Source: Caenispirillum bisanense
Lineage (GTDB): Bacteria > Pseudomonadota > Alphaproteobacteria > Rhodospirillales > Rhodospirillaceae
Direction of reading: 5' to 3'
NCBI RefSeq assembly: GCF_039523075.1
Contig: NZ_BAAAEP010000014.1
Coordinates: forward strand, 1-64,000
Length of the DNA: 64,000 nt
The translations under genes were made by a program, and so were the position numbers. Positions 43,005 to 51,936 of the stretch are shown here, piece by piece (positions within the stretch are counted from its first letter, which is position 1; each line of letters begins with the position of its first letter). Under the pieces are notes generated by a model. That model made no database searches, had not been told where the DNA came from, and saw nothing but the letters and a program-made list of their open reading frames with translations.

Positions 43005-43114
43005 CCATCCACAGCCGTCGCAGCGCAGCGACTCGCCAAAGCGTGCGGAGTCGCCGGCTTATCCACCGGCGTCCACAGGCTGTGGATCAAATCTTCTCCA
43101 CCGAGTTTTCCACA
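43005..43114. promoter_or_regulatory. cluster of DnaA-box-like 9-mers upstream of nrdJ
   Basis: Compared with TTATNCACA, there are CCATCCACA (43005-43013), TTATCCACC (43059-43067), GCGTCCACA (43069-43077), TGATCCACA on the minus strand (43081-43089) and TTTTCCACA (43106-43114). Three of the five differ at one position. They span the nrdJ upstream region and the end of plsC. In E. coli the nrdAB promoter is controlled by DnaA, which makes a similar role plausible here. Confidence 0.5.
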
Positions 43115-43860
43115 GGCTGCGCCGGCGTCGGCGGCAGCGTCGCCGCGCCGGCCTCGGCGTTGAGGCGGGCGCAGGCCGTCTCGATGCGCTCGTGCAGGGT
43201 CTGCATGAAGGCCTGCTTGGGCAGACCCGGCGGCAGCGGCGGCAGGAACTCGACGATGATGGTGCCGGGCCGCTTCAGGAAAGACTGCCGCGGCCAGTAG
43301 AGGCCGGAGTTGAGCGCCACCGGCACCACCGGGCGGTCGCTGCGGGCATAGAGGGCGGCGATGCCGGGCTTGTAGGGGGCGGTGGCGCCGGGCGCGGTGC
43401 GGGTGCCTTCGGGGAAGATGACGATCTGCCGCCCCTGGGCCGCCGCCGCGCCGGCCGCCTCGATCATGTGGCGCATGGCCTTGGCGCCGGCGCTGCGGTC
43501 GACGCCGATCATGCCGGCGCGGGCCATGTACCAGCCGACGAAGGGGATGCGCAGAAGCTCCTGCTTCAGGATGTAGACCGGGTCCGGCAGCACGCCGTGG
43601 AACAGGAAGGTATCCCACGCCGACTGGTGCTTGGCGGCGATGATGCAGCCGCCGTCGGGCGGCAGGGTGTCGCGCCCGCGCAGTTCGAACCGCAGGCCCA
43701 CCACCACCCGCGCCAGCCACAGGATGCCGCGCGTCCAGGTGCGGGCGACGCCCTTGACGGCATCGCGGCCCATGGCCAGGGCAGGCAGGGCGCCAAGGCA
43801 CAGCACGGCCGTCCACGACAGCCACAGCACGTTGAACAGAAGCGAGCGGAGGAAGATCAC
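43087..43860 (-). CDS. plsC: 1-acyl-sn-glycerol-3-phosphate acyltransferase
   Basis: A protein of 257 residues starting with GTG at 43860. One or two N-terminal hydrophobic segments are followed by the acyltransferase motifs: AAKHQSAWDTFLFHG (the HX4D catalytic pair in variant HQSAWD), FVGWYMARAGMIGVDR, VIFPEGTRTAPGA and RPVVPVALNSGLYWP. It adds the second acyl chain to make phosphatidic acid at the inner membrane. The start overlaps the ydcF stop as GTGA, so they are coupled. It is last in the run ftsE-ftsX-ydcF-plsC. Confidence 0.92.
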   Translation of the reverse strand: MIFLRSLLFNVLWLSWTAVLCLGALPALAMGRDAVKGVARTWTRGILWLARVVVGLRFELRGRDTLPPDGGCIIAAKHQSAWDTFLFHGVLPDPVYILKQELLRIPFVGWYMARAGMIGVDRSAGAKAMRHMIEAAGAAAAQGRQIVIFPEGTRTAPGATAPYKPGIAALYARSDRPVVPVALNSGLYWPRQSFLKRPGTIIVEFLPPLPPGLPKQAFMQTLHERIETACARLNAEAGAATLPPTPAQPVENSVEKI

Positions 43861-44564
43861 GACGTGGAGCGTCCTTCTGCGGCAGGGGCGGCGCGGCGCG
43901 GGGCGAAGTCCTCGGACAGCAGGTGGCGCAGCGTGCCCGCAAGGTACTTGGTGTATTCGCTGGCGATGAGCAGGGTGGTGCCGGGCCACCGCCACCAGTC
44001 GCTCTGGCGCACGGTTTCCGGGAACACCGGGTGCGGCACGATGGTGATGTGCGGCATGGCGCGGCGGAATTCCATCAGGCTGCGGCGCATGTGATAGCCG
44101 GCGGTTACCAGCCGCAGGGAGGCGAAGCCGTTCTCCTCCATGAAGACGGCGGTCTCGATGGCATTGCCGATGGTGTCGGCGGCGACGGTGCCCAGTTCGA
44201 TGCGCCCGGCCAGCGCCGGCGGCAGCTCGTCGGGCACGTTGGGGGTGCCCTTCATGATGGCGGTCAGGTTGAGGTCGCGGTGGACGCCGGAAATGAACAG
44301 CATGCGGGCGCGGTCGCGCTGCAGCAGGTCGAAGCCGGTGCGCACCCGCTCCGACCCGCCGGTCAGCACGACGATGACGTCGGTGATGGTGTCCGGGTCG
44401 GCGACGTGATCGGGGATGTCGGCGGCATACCACACCAGCCCGGCCAGCCAGGCCGTCGCCAGCACGAGGATGATGCCGAGGCCGCTCCACAGGGTGCGCA
44501 GCAGCCGCCGCAGCAGCGGCCGGCGGCGTGGTGGCGGAGGAACGGCGGCGGGTCCGGCTGTCAT
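43857..44564 (-). CDS. YdcF-family (DUF218) membrane protein
   Basis: A protein of 235 residues. A Pro/Arg-rich start is followed by one membrane anchor (LGIILVLATAWLAGLVWYAA). The DUF218 domain has VIVVLTGGSERVRTGFDLLQ, MLFISGVHRD, DTIGNAIETAVFMEENGF and LRLVTAGYHMRRSLMEFRRA. Relatives such as ElyC and SanA act in envelope integrity or vancomycin tolerance; the reaction is unknown. The active face would be periplasmic. It lies 12 bp after ftsX and is coupled to plsC. Confidence 0.88.
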   Translation of the reverse strand: MTAGPAAVPPPPRRRPLLRRLLRTLWSGLGIILVLATAWLAGLVWYAADIPDHVADPDTITDVIVVLTGGSERVRTGFDLLQRDRARMLFISGVHRDLNLTAIMKGTPNVPDELPPALAGRIELGTVAADTIGNAIETAVFMEENGFASLRLVTAGYHMRRSLMEFRRAMPHITIVPHPVFPETVRQSDWWRWPGTTLLIASEYTKYLAGTLRHLLSEDFAPRRAAPAAEGRSTS

Positions 44565-44576
44565 GGCGGCCCGCCG

Positions 44577-45485
44577 CTACAGCATGCGGCGCAGCGACCG
44601 GCGCACGGTCACCCGCGCCGTCACCAGCGCCAGCAGCGCCGCCGAGGCCGGCACCAGGGCGAGCGAGATCCAGCCGAGGAAGCCGAGGTGGAAGGGCGGC
44701 AGGAAGCCCTGGTCGAGATCCTTCGACAGCCAGGCGATGCCCATGAGCGCCGGAATCGCCACCACCAGCCCGATCAGGCCGCCTTCCAGCGTCCACCCCA
44801 CCATGCGGGCGGCGAACTGCTGGGCGATGTAGCGGTCGTGGGCGCCGATCAGGTGCAGCACCTCGATCTGGCTGCGGTGGACCTCCAGCCCCAGGCGGGT
44901 GGCGTGGATGACCGTGGCGGCCAGCGCCGCCGCCACCAGACCGACCACCAGCATGCCGAGCAGTGACAGCCCTTCGGCCAGGCTGATGATGCTCGCCAGC
45001 CAGACCTGATGGTCGTCGAGGGTGGCGCCGGGAACGGTGTCGCGCAGGGCGCGGCCGAGGGCGGCGAGGTCGGGGCGGGCGCCATCGGCGATCTGCACGT
45101 CGATCAGGCGCGGCAGCGGCAGGTCGCGCACCAGGTCGGAACTGCCGAGCCACGGCTCCAGCAGGCCGACCAGCTGGCTTTCCTCCAGCGGCCGGGCGAC
45201 CACGATGTAGGACTGCTGGCGCAGGATGGTCAGCGTCTGCTCCACCCGGCGGTCGGTCTCGGCGCGGGCGGCGGCGGCGTCGGAGCCGGCCACCGGCACG
45301 ATCTGCACCGTCACCGTGCCGGCCACGTCGCGCCGCCAGTCGTCCAGCACGCTGCCGATGGCCAGCGCCGCCGCCAGGGCCAGCACCGCCAGGAACACCA
45401 TGATCGCCACCAGCCACGGCAGGTAGCGGCCGGTGGAGTCGGCGCTGATCGGCAGGTCGGAGCGCGGCTGGAAGAACGGGATCAT
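44577..45485 (-). CDS. ftsX: cell division ABC permease FtsX
   Basis: A protein of 302 residues with four membrane segments: one after the N-terminal cytoplasmic part (LPWLVAIMVFLAVLALAAAL), then a large periplasmic domain, and three in the C-terminal half (LGMLVVGLVAAALAATVIHA and others). The FtsX marks EVHRSQIEVLHLIGAHDRYI and IAQQFAARMVGWTLEGG are present. With FtsE it forms the complex that activates peptidoglycan amidases at the septum. It follows ftsE with a two-base gap. Confidence 0.93.
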   Translation of the reverse strand: MIPFFQPRSDLPISADSTGRYLPWLVAIMVFLAVLALAAALAIGSVLDDWRRDVAGTVTVQIVPVAGSDAAAARAETDRRVEQTLTILRQQSYIVVARPLEESQLVGLLEPWLGSSDLVRDLPLPRLIDVQIADGARPDLAALGRALRDTVPGATLDDHQVWLASIISLAEGLSLLGMLVVGLVAAALAATVIHATRLGLEVHRSQIEVLHLIGAHDRYIAQQFAARMVGWTLEGGLIGLVVAIPALMGIAWLSKDLDQGFLPPFHLGFLGWISLALVPASAALLALVTARVTVRRSLRRML

Positions 45486-45487
45486 GG

Positions 45488-46246
45488 TCAGCCGAGTCTC
45501 CCCTCGCCCAGGGCCTGCGGGAAGGTCTCGGCGGTGGCGTGCTCGGCCTCGGCCAGCGGCGGCAGCACGCTCAGGCGGCCGGCTTCCAGGTGCAGGCGAG
45601 GGAAGGCGAAGCGGCGCACCAGCGCCTCGTTGTGGGTGGCGATGACGACCGAGGTGCCGAGGCGGTTCAGTTCGGCGAACAGGTGCAGCAGGCGGAAGGC
45701 GATGCGGTCGTCGACGTTGCCGGTCGGCTCGTCGGCCACCAGCACGTCGGGGCGGTTGATGACGGCGCGCGCGATGGCGACGCGCTGCTTCTGGCCGCCC
45801 GACAGGGTGGGGGGCTTGGCGTGCAGGTGATCGGCCAGCCCGACCCAGGCCAGCAGTTCCGGCACGTGCTTGTGGATGTCCGACTCCGACACGCCGGCGA
45901 CCCGCAGCGGCAGGGCGACGTTGTCGAGGGCGCTGAGGTGATCGAGCAGGCGGAAATCCTGGAACACCACCCCCAGCCGGCGGCGGATGGGCGGCAGTTC
46001 GTCGCGCGCCATGGCGGTGACGTCGCCGCCGAAGATGGAAATGAGGCCGCGCGACGGCCGCCGCGCCAGATAAAGCAGCGACAGCAGCGACGTCTTGCCC
46101 GCCCCCGACGGGCCGGTCAGGAAGTGGAACGAGCCGCGCCGCAGCGTGAAGGTGACGTCCTGCAGCACCTCCGGCCCGTTGCCGTAGCGCAGTCCGACGC
46201 TCTCGAAGCGGACGACGGCGTCCGCGGTATCCGGGGAAGTCCGCAC
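45488..46246 (-). CDS. ftsE: cell division ATP-binding protein FtsE
   Basis: A protein of 252 residues from a GTG at 46246 with GAGG six bases upstream. Walker A is LTGPSGAGKTSLLSLLYLAR, the Q-loop is VVFQDFRLLDHLSALDN, the signature is LSGGQKQRVAIARAVINRPD, Walker B is VLVADEPTGNVD, and the switch His is in VVIATHNEAL. All catalytic residues are present, in contrast to the ABC protein at 22.8 kb. It works with FtsX in division. A tail of about 25 residues beyond the usual FtsE end is Ala/Glu-rich. It is divergent from the zinc-ribbon gene. Confidence 0.95.
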   Translation of the reverse strand: MRTSPDTADAVVRFESVGLRYGNGPEVLQDVTFTLRRGSFHFLTGPSGAGKTSLLSLLYLARRPSRGLISIFGGDVTAMARDELPPIRRRLGVVFQDFRLLDHLSALDNVALPLRVAGVSESDIHKHVPELLAWVGLADHLHAKPPTLSGGQKQRVAIARAVINRPDVLVADEPTGNVDDRIAFRLLHLFAELNRLGTSVVIATHNEALVRRFAFPRLHLEAGRLSVLPPLAEAEHATAETFPQALGEGRLG

Positions 46247-46316
46247 CGTTTCCTCACCTTTGCCGGCCCGCAGGTTTACATGGGCCGGCGGCTGCCGTCC
46301 AGCGGACGGGTCGTGC

Positions 46317-46345
46317 TTGTGTTGATAACCCGCAAGTCCTATAAG
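46317..46345 (+). promoter_or_regulatory. sigma-70-type promoter of the MJ0042 zinc-ribbon gene
   Basis: TTGTGT (46317-46322), 17 bases, TATAAG (46340-46345). Transcription would start about 26 bases before the ATG at 46378. Confidence 0.7.
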
Positions 46346-46377
46346 TATCAGAGCTTTTTGCAAGACAAGCAGAACGG

Positions 46378-47364
46378 ATGATCGTCAGCTGCCCCAATTG
46401 CGACTCCCGCTTCACCCTGCCTGACGGGGCGCTGGGCGTTGCCGGCCGCAAGATGCGCTGTGCCCGCTGCGGCCACGTGTGGCATCAGATGCCGCCCGAG
46501 GACGATGCCGCCTACGCCGCGCCGGCCGTGGCCGCCATGGAGGTGGCCCCGATGACGGTTGCCGTCACGGCGGCTGCCGCGCCGGCCGCTGCGGCCGCGG
46601 TGCCGGCCGGCGATCTGCCCATGGAGATGGAGGCCGACGGCGGGTCCTTCCGCCGCCAGAGCCCGCCCGACGGCGGCGACCTGCCGCTGGAGTCGGGGTT
46701 CGATGCGCCGCCGCCGCGCGACCTGCACGATGACGACACCACCGACCTCGACGCCCTGGCCGACCTGCTGAACCAGCAGACCCCGGACGAGGATGCCGAG
46801 GCGCGGATGCGCGACCTCGACAGCCTGCTCGACGCCGATTCGCCCGATCCCATCCCGCCCATGTTCGAGTCGCCCGACGAGCCCGGCGAAAAGCGCCGCT
46901 GGCCGCTGGTGCTGGCGATGGTGGTGATCGTCGTCGGCGGCCTGGGCGCCGGCGGCTGGTTCGGCCGCCACGAGATCATGGCGACGGTGCCGCAGACGGC
47001 GGGCATCTACGCCGCCCTCGGCCTGCCGGTGCAGACCATGGGCATCGGCCTGCGGTTCCAGAACGTCGCCGGCGAGCGCGTCGTCGAGGATGGCGTCGAC
47101 ACCCTGATCGTGCGCGGCTTCATCGCCAACATCTCGGGATCGGCGCAGGCCCTGCCGCACCTCAAGCTCACCCTCTACGACGCCGAGGACAAGCCGATCC
47201 AGTCCATGGTGTCGCGTCCGCCGCAGGATGGGCTGGAGCCCGACAGCACCGCCGGCTTCCGCCTGACGCTGGAGAACCCCGCCTCCGCCGCCCGCCGGTT
47301 CGAGGTCGACTGGACCGCCGAGCCGCTGCCCGGCGGCGGCGAACGCGCCGAAGCGGAAGGCTGA
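46378..47364 (+). CDS. MJ0042 zinc-ribbon / DUF3426 membrane protein
   Basis: A protein of 328 residues. The N-terminal zinc ribbon MIVSCPNCDSRFTLPDG and KMRCARCGHVWHQMP has two CxxC pairs. An acidic, Ala/Asp-rich linker follows, then one membrane segment (WPLVLAMVVIVVGGLGAGGW) and a periplasmic DUF3426-like beta domain (ANISGSAQALPHLKLTLYDA). This architecture next to ftsE is common in Rhodospirillales and related orders. The role is unknown, possibly envelope sensing. It starts 132 bp from the divergent ftsE. Confidence 0.88.
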   Translation: MIVSCPNCDSRFTLPDGALGVAGRKMRCARCGHVWHQMPPEDDAAYAAPAVAAMEVAPMTVAVTAAAAPAAAAAVPAGDLPMEMEADGGSFRRQSPPDGGDLPLESGFDAPPPRDLHDDDTTDLDALADLLNQQTPDEDAEARMRDLDSLLDADSPDPIPPMFESPDEPGEKRRWPLVLAMVVIVVGGLGAGGWFGRHEIMATVPQTAGIYAALGLPVQTMGIGLRFQNVAGERVVEDGVDTLIVRGFIANISGSAQALPHLKLTLYDAEDKPIQSMVSRPPQDGLEPDSTAGFRLTLENPASAARRFEVDWTAEPLPGGGERAEAEG

Positions 47365-47430
47365 TCCGGCCCCGGGTCCGGCGCCACGTCCGGTTCCGTC
47401 CGGCGGCGTCAGGGGTGCGGCCATGGCGGC

Positions 47431-50013
47431 TCAGAACTGCCGCAGCAGGCGGTGCAGGTAGTCCAGTTCGGGCGCCGGCCGCTCGCGGTCGCTGGCGCGG
47501 CGGCGCAGTTCGTCCAGCAGTTCCCGCGCCCGCTTTTCCTCCGGTTCCGTCGGCACCTTGGTGGTGCCGGGATCGACGCCGTTGCGGCGGCCGAGCGGAT
47601 CGCGCCCCGGCGCCGCACCGCGGCCCGGCATGGGCATCGGCATCATCCCCTGCATCCCCATGGCCTGCATCATCTGCTGCATGGCCTGGCCCATGCCCTG
47701 ACGCATGGCTTCCAGGGCCTGTCCCTGGGCATCGGCGGCATCGCCGAACTGGTCGCCCTGCAGGGCGCCTTCGGCATTGCGCATGGCCATTTCGGCCTCG
47801 CCCAGGTTTTCCGGCACCTCGCCGGCCATCTCGCCCATGCGGCGCATGAGGTCGCCAAGCTGCATGCGCAGGTCCTGCTGCGCCTGAGCCATGTCCTGCC
47901 CTGACGGTTGACCCTGGGGCTGGCCCTGCTGCCCGCGTTGTCCCTGCTGGCCCGGCTGCTGTCCCTGCTGCGGCTGCTGTCCCTGCTGGCCGGGCTGCGG
48001 CGGTGCCCCGGGGAAGGGCAGGCGGCCGGGCTGGCGGTCTTCCTCGCCGCGGGAGAAGCTCTCTTCCAGCATGCGCTCCTGCTCGCGGGCGAGGCGCTGC
48101 AGGTCGCGCATCAGCTCCTGCGCCTCCTGCATCTGCTGCATCTGGTCGGGGCTCATGGGCTGCATGTTGCGCATGGCCTCCATCATGCGCGACAGCTCGT
48201 CGAGCATGGAGCGGGCGGCCTCGCGCGAGCCCAGTTCGTTCATCTCGCGCATGCGGTCGAGCATGTCGCGCATCTGGCCGGGGTCGATGGTCTGCATGTC
48301 CGGCGGCATCTGCCCCATCATCGGCATCTGCGGCATGGCCTGCATCATCTGCGCCAGCATCTCGGTATAGCGTTCCAGCGCCTGCTGCAGTTCGTTCAGC
48401 AGGCGTTCGATCTCGGCGTCGGAGGCGTCGTTTTCCAGCGCCTCGCGCAGGGCGTCCTCGGCCCGCTCCAGGTCGCGGCCGGCCATGGTGAGGCCGCCGT
48501 CCTCCAGCCGCACCGCCAGATCCCACAGCAGGTCCAGCACCCCGGCGACGGCGGCCTCGGCGCGGTCGTGGTAGAGGCGGTTGGCGGCGATGCGCAGGCC
48601 GAGATAGACCACCGGGTCGCCGTCGAAGGCCTGCGGCTCGCGGTGCAGGCGATCGAGCACCGCCGAGGCGGCGGGGGCGGTGGTGGGGTCGCGGGCGACT
48701 TCCTTGCGCACGGCGGCAATGGCGGCGGCCACCGGATGCTGGAAGCGGCGCTCCGGCAGCAGGGTGTCGAGCGGGTCGGACAGGGCCGACTGGCCGGCGG
48801 CATCGGTCACCTTCAGGCGCACGGTCACCGGCAGTCCGGCCCAGGGGTGGGGCGTCAGGTCCAGGGTGGCGACCCCGGCCTGTTCCGTCGGGGCGCCGTC
48901 GCCGCGCGGTTGGGGCGGCGGATCGAGGGCGACCTCCACCGTTTCGCCGCCGGGGCGGTCGGGGCGCACGATCTGCACCACGAAGGTCTCGATGCCGTAG
49001 TCGTCGCCGGCGGCATAGGGCAGGCGCAGGCGGGTGCGGGCGGCTTCGCCCGGCTCTTCGGTGAAGCGGACGGTGGGCGGCATGTCGGGCACTACCGCCA
49101 GCGGCCAGTCGCCGATCTGCCGGCGACCGTCGGTGATGGCGAGGCGGCTGCCGCCGGCCAGCGCCGCTTCCAGCCGATGGCTGCCGTCGCCGATGCGCTC
49201 GAACGGCACCGGCATGCCGCCGGCTTCCAGCACCGGCTCGTCGGCGCCGTGGACCAGGGCGACGATGGTGGAGCCTTCCGGCACCCGCAGCGGGCCGCCG
49301 GCCTGCGGTGCCGCCACGGCGCTGCCGGCGGCGGCGGTGCCGCGCCCGGCCGACAGGGTGATCGGCGGCCGGCCGGTATAGGCCGGCGGCGTGATCCACA
49401 GGTCGGCGGTGAGCGGCGTCACCGTCGGCTGCGGCAGGGTGGGGTCGACGCCGCCGGCCAGCCGCTGGCCGAGGTCGCCCCAGCCGACGGCGACACCCAC
49501 CACCAGCACCAGCACGCCCACCGCCCGCACCCCGAGCGGGTCGCGGCCGGCCATGCGGGGGGCGGGGAAGGGCACGCTCAGGCGGCGGGCGGCGGCCAGC
49601 ATGCGCTCGCGATGGGCCTGCCACAGGCCGGCGGCGAAGGCATCGCCACCCGGCCGCGCCGGCTGGTCCATGAGGGCGGTGAGCGGCCGGTGATAGGGGC
49701 TGCGGCCGTCGCCGGGGGCGCCGCGGGTTTCCAGCAGGGTGCGGGCCTCGTCGTGGCTCGGCCACGGGAAGCGGCGCAGGGCGACGATGACGCAGGCGAT
49801 CACCGCCAGCCCGAGGGTGGCGAGCAGGCCTAGGTGCAGCCACCCGGGCAGGCGCGGCAGGACGTCGAGGAAGGCCAGCCCGAGGAACAGGAAGGCAAGC
49901 GTCAGCGCCGGCCACAGCCGTTCCCACAGCCGCTCGGCCAGAAGCGACCAGCGGGCAAGGGCAAGGCGACCGGCCAGCGGCGGCCGCGGCGAGGGGTGCT
50001 TTGGCGTCGTCAC
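47431..50013 (-). CDS. DUF4175 (TIGR02302-type) membrane protein
   Basis: A protein of 860 residues. Two N-terminal membrane segments (LTLAFLFLGLAFLDVLPRLP and LLATLGLAVIACVIVALRRF) and a third near residue 160 precede beta-rich periplasmic repeats (RLRLPYAAGDDYGIETFVVQ). From about 490 onward there are long Met/Gln-rich helices (AQMMQAMPQMPMMGQMPPDM) and a Gly-Gln-Pro low-complexity run near 640-680. Family members are known only as alphaproteobacterial proteins of unknown function. The Gln/Met richness is normal for the family. It is convergent with the zinc-ribbon gene. Confidence 0.85.
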   Translation of the reverse strand: MTTPKHPSPRPPLAGRLALARWSLLAERLWERLWPALTLAFLFLGLAFLDVLPRLPGWLHLGLLATLGLAVIACVIVALRRFPWPSHDEARTLLETRGAPGDGRSPYHRPLTALMDQPARPGGDAFAAGLWQAHRERMLAAARRLSVPFPAPRMAGRDPLGVRAVGVLVLVVGVAVGWGDLGQRLAGGVDPTLPQPTVTPLTADLWITPPAYTGRPPITLSAGRGTAAAGSAVAAPQAGGPLRVPEGSTIVALVHGADEPVLEAGGMPVPFERIGDGSHRLEAALAGGSRLAITDGRRQIGDWPLAVVPDMPPTVRFTEEPGEAARTRLRLPYAAGDDYGIETFVVQIVRPDRPGGETVEVALDPPPQPRGDGAPTEQAGVATLDLTPHPWAGLPVTVRLKVTDAAGQSALSDPLDTLLPERRFQHPVAAAIAAVRKEVARDPTTAPAASAVLDRLHREPQAFDGDPVVYLGLRIAANRLYHDRAEAAVAGVLDLLWDLAVRLEDGGLTMAGRDLERAEDALREALENDASDAEIERLLNELQQALERYTEMLAQMMQAMPQMPMMGQMPPDMQTIDPGQMRDMLDRMREMNELGSREAARSMLDELSRMMEAMRNMQPMSPDQMQQMQEAQELMRDLQRLAREQERMLEESFSRGEEDRQPGRLPFPGAPPQPGQQGQQPQQGQQPGQQGQRGQQGQPQGQPSGQDMAQAQQDLRMQLGDLMRRMGEMAGEVPENLGEAEMAMRNAEGALQGDQFGDAADAQGQALEAMRQGMGQAMQQMMQAMGMQGMMPMPMPGRGAAPGRDPLGRRNGVDPGTTKVPTEPEEKRARELLDELRRRASDRERPAPELDYLHRLLRQF

Positions 50014-50149
50014 AGCACCTAATGTAGCGAGCGCGACCGCGAATCAACAGCGGCCCGGACGCGATTTCGCGCCGGGCCGCCGGAAATAACGGATGGTCTG
50101 CTGCGCCCAAGGGGGCAGCAGCCGCTCCGCACGGGGTGCCCTGGTGTTT

Positions 50150-50365
50150 TCAATGTCGGCTGCCTTGCAGCCAGCGGCGGGTTTCCGGGTGCTGGCGGTC
50201 GAGGTGGACCCACAGCGGCCCCTGGTCGGGCGTCCAGGCGGTCACCTCCCGCCAGTCCAGCTGGCGCCCGCCGCCGCGGCCGTCGAGCAGCCAGGCCCGC
50301 ACCATGGGCCCGGCGTCGTCGAACACTGGCACGTCGGCATTGCGCAGGGGCAGGGGGCTCACCAT
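50150..50365 (-). pseudogene. N-terminal fragment of a CorA/ZntB-type transporter
   Basis: 71 codons from MVSPLPLRNADVPVFD to a stop. The segment VRAWLLDGRGGGRQLDWREV and GPLWVHLDRQHPETRRWLQ matches my memory of the opening of ZntB-like divalent-cation channels, which are about 330 residues and end in two membrane helices with a GMN motif. Only 136 bp separate this stop from the next gene, and no frame there continues the family, so most of the gene has been deleted. It could still be expressed as a short cytoplasmic domain, but I consider it debris. Confidence 0.6.
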
Positions 50366-50450
50366 GTCCCGTTCACTCTTTGTTTGATTGGGTCCGATCC
50401 CGCCGCCGTGGCATGATGACTGCGGCGCGAGGTGACCCGCATTCAGCCCA

Positions 50451-51551
50451 ATGGACGCGAAAATGTCGAGCCTCCCCTTCACTGGCGCCGTCATCGGCCG
50501 CCACTACGAGACCCTGCCCGACGGCCGGGTGGAGTGCCGCGTCTGTCCGCGCCGTTGCCGGCTGCACGACGGCCAGCGCGGCCTGTGCTTCGTGCGGGCG
50601 GCGGAAGGCGGCGCGGTGGTGCTGACCACTTACGGCCGGTCGTCGGGGTTCTGCGTCGATCCCATCGAGAAGAAGCCGCTCAACCACTTCCTGCCGGGCA
50701 CGCCGGTGCTGTCCTTCGGCACGGCGGGCTGCAACCTGACGTGCCGGTTCTGCCAGAACTGGGACATCAGCAAGGCGCGCGAGCTGGACCGCCTGCAGGA
50801 CCAGGCGAGCCCGGAGCGCATCGCGGCGGCGGCGGTGGAGCTGGGGTGCCGCTCGGTCGCCTTCACCTACAACGATCCGGTCATCTTCCTGGAATACGCC
50901 ACCGACGTCGCCGACGCCTGCCGGGCGCGCGGCATCAAGGCGGTGGCGGTGACGGCGGGTTACATGGAGCCGGCCGCGCGGGCCGATTTCTTCGCCCACA
51001 TGGATGCCGCCAACGTCGACCTGAAGGCCTTCACCGACGGCTTCTACCGCTCGCTCTGCACCGCGCAGCTGGCGCCGGTGCTGGAAACCCTGACCTACCT
51101 GACGCACGAGACCGACGTCTGGGTCGAGATCACCACCCTGCTGATCCCCGGCCACAACGACTCCGACGCCGAGCTGACGGCCCTGGCCGACTGGGTGGCG
51201 GAGCATCTGGGGCCGGACGTGCCGCTGCACTTCTCCGCCTTCCACCCCGACTACCGCATGCGCGACGTTGCGGCGACGCCGGCCGCCACCCTGGCGCGGG
51301 CGCGGCGCATCGCCCGGGCGGCGGGCTTGCGCTACGTCTACACCGGCAACGTCCACGACGCCGAGGGCGGCTCCACCTGGTGCCCCGGCTGCGGCGCCCT
51401 GCTGATCGAGCGCGACTGGTACCAGCTGGGACACTGGGGGCTGACCGCCGACGGCGCCTGCACCTCCTGCGGTACGGCGGTGCCGGGGGTGTTCGAGGCC
51501 GCGCCCGGCACCTGGGGCCGCAAGCGCCTGCCGGTGCGGCTGGCGGGGTGA
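50451..51551 (+). CDS. amrS: AmmeMemoRadiSam-system radical SAM enzyme
   Basis: A protein of 366 residues (362 if started at the ATG at 50463). The radical SAM cluster motif is GCNLTCRFCQNWDISK. An N-terminal Cys set (CRVCPRRCRLHDGQRGLC) and C-terminal Cys pairs (CPGCGALLIERDW and CTSCGTAVPG) are also typical of AmrS and may bind further metal. SFGTAGCN, AFTYNDPVIFLEYATD and HFSAFHPDYRM are family signatures. The usual partners AmmeMemo (AmrA/AmrB) are not next to it. The substrate is not established for the family. Confidence 0.92.
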   Translation: MDAKMSSLPFTGAVIGRHYETLPDGRVECRVCPRRCRLHDGQRGLCFVRAAEGGAVVLTTYGRSSGFCVDPIEKKPLNHFLPGTPVLSFGTAGCNLTCRFCQNWDISKARELDRLQDQASPERIAAAAVELGCRSVAFTYNDPVIFLEYATDVADACRARGIKAVAVTAGYMEPAARADFFAHMDAANVDLKAFTDGFYRSLCTAQLAPVLETLTYLTHETDVWVEITTLLIPGHNDSDAELTALADWVAEHLGPDVPLHFSAFHPDYRMRDVAATPAATLARARRIARAAGLRYVYTGNVHDAEGGSTWCPGCGALLIERDWYQLGHWGLTADGACTSCGTAVPGVFEAAPGTWGRKRLPVRLAG

Positions 51552-51558
51552 GCGGCGC

Positions 51559-51936
51559 CTACAGCAGCAGCGCCCCCGCCGCCGCCGACAGCGCCATGAG
51601 GCCGAGCGTCACCAGCACCCGCCCGAGGCCGCCGCTGCGGCTGGCGTAGGAGACCAGGGCACGGCCGTTGAACCACACGTGCAGCAGGCCGAAGGCCATG
51701 AAGGCCACCGCCACCCCAAGGTGGATGTCCTGCCACGCCCCCTTGCCCATGCCGAGCAGGGTGTAGCCGGTTGCCATCGCCACCTCCCGCGGCGGCCACA
51801 GGTACATGACCAGCCCGGTGACGGTCAGGACGGTGAAGGCGGCCGCCATCACCAGGCCGGTGAGGCGCCGCGAGGGCAGCGGCAGCCGGGTGATGGCACC
51901 GCCGGCGGCGGGACGGGGGGCGGCAGAGGCGGACAT
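51559..51936 (-). CDS. DUF4405 cytochrome-b561-like membrane protein
   Basis: A protein of 125 residues with three hydrophobic segments: VMAAAFTVLTVTGLVMYLWP, DIHLGVAVAFMAFGLLHVWF and VLVTLGLMALSAAAGALLL. His residues in the second helix (DIHLG, LLHVWFN) resemble the heme ligands of small b-type cytochromes, as expected for DUF4405. Only three segments are present where four are usual, so it may be a short family form. It converges with amrS (7 bp gap). Confidence 0.75.
   Translation of the reverse strand: MSASAAPRPAAGGAITRLPLPSRRLTGLVMAAAFTVLTVTGLVMYLWPPREVAMATGYTLLGMGKGAWQDIHLGVAVAFMAFGLLHVWFNGRALVSYASRSGGLGRVLVTLGLMALSAAAGALLL

Noticed and set aside
42872..43086. Cobalamin riboswitch upstream of the B12-dependent RNR
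   Set aside because: I could not find the B12-box core or a convincing multi-stem fold, so no riboswitch is claimed.
43005..43114. Replication origin suggested by DnaA-like boxes
   Set aside because: There is no AT-rich unwinding region, and no dnaA, dnaN, parA/B or hemE neighbour. A promoter role for nrdJ fits better.
47900..48000. Apparent tandem repeat of CTGCTGtCC-like units
   Set aside because: It is the Gly-Gln-Pro low-complexity coding region of the DUF4175 protein, normal for that family, not an independent repeat or CRISPR.
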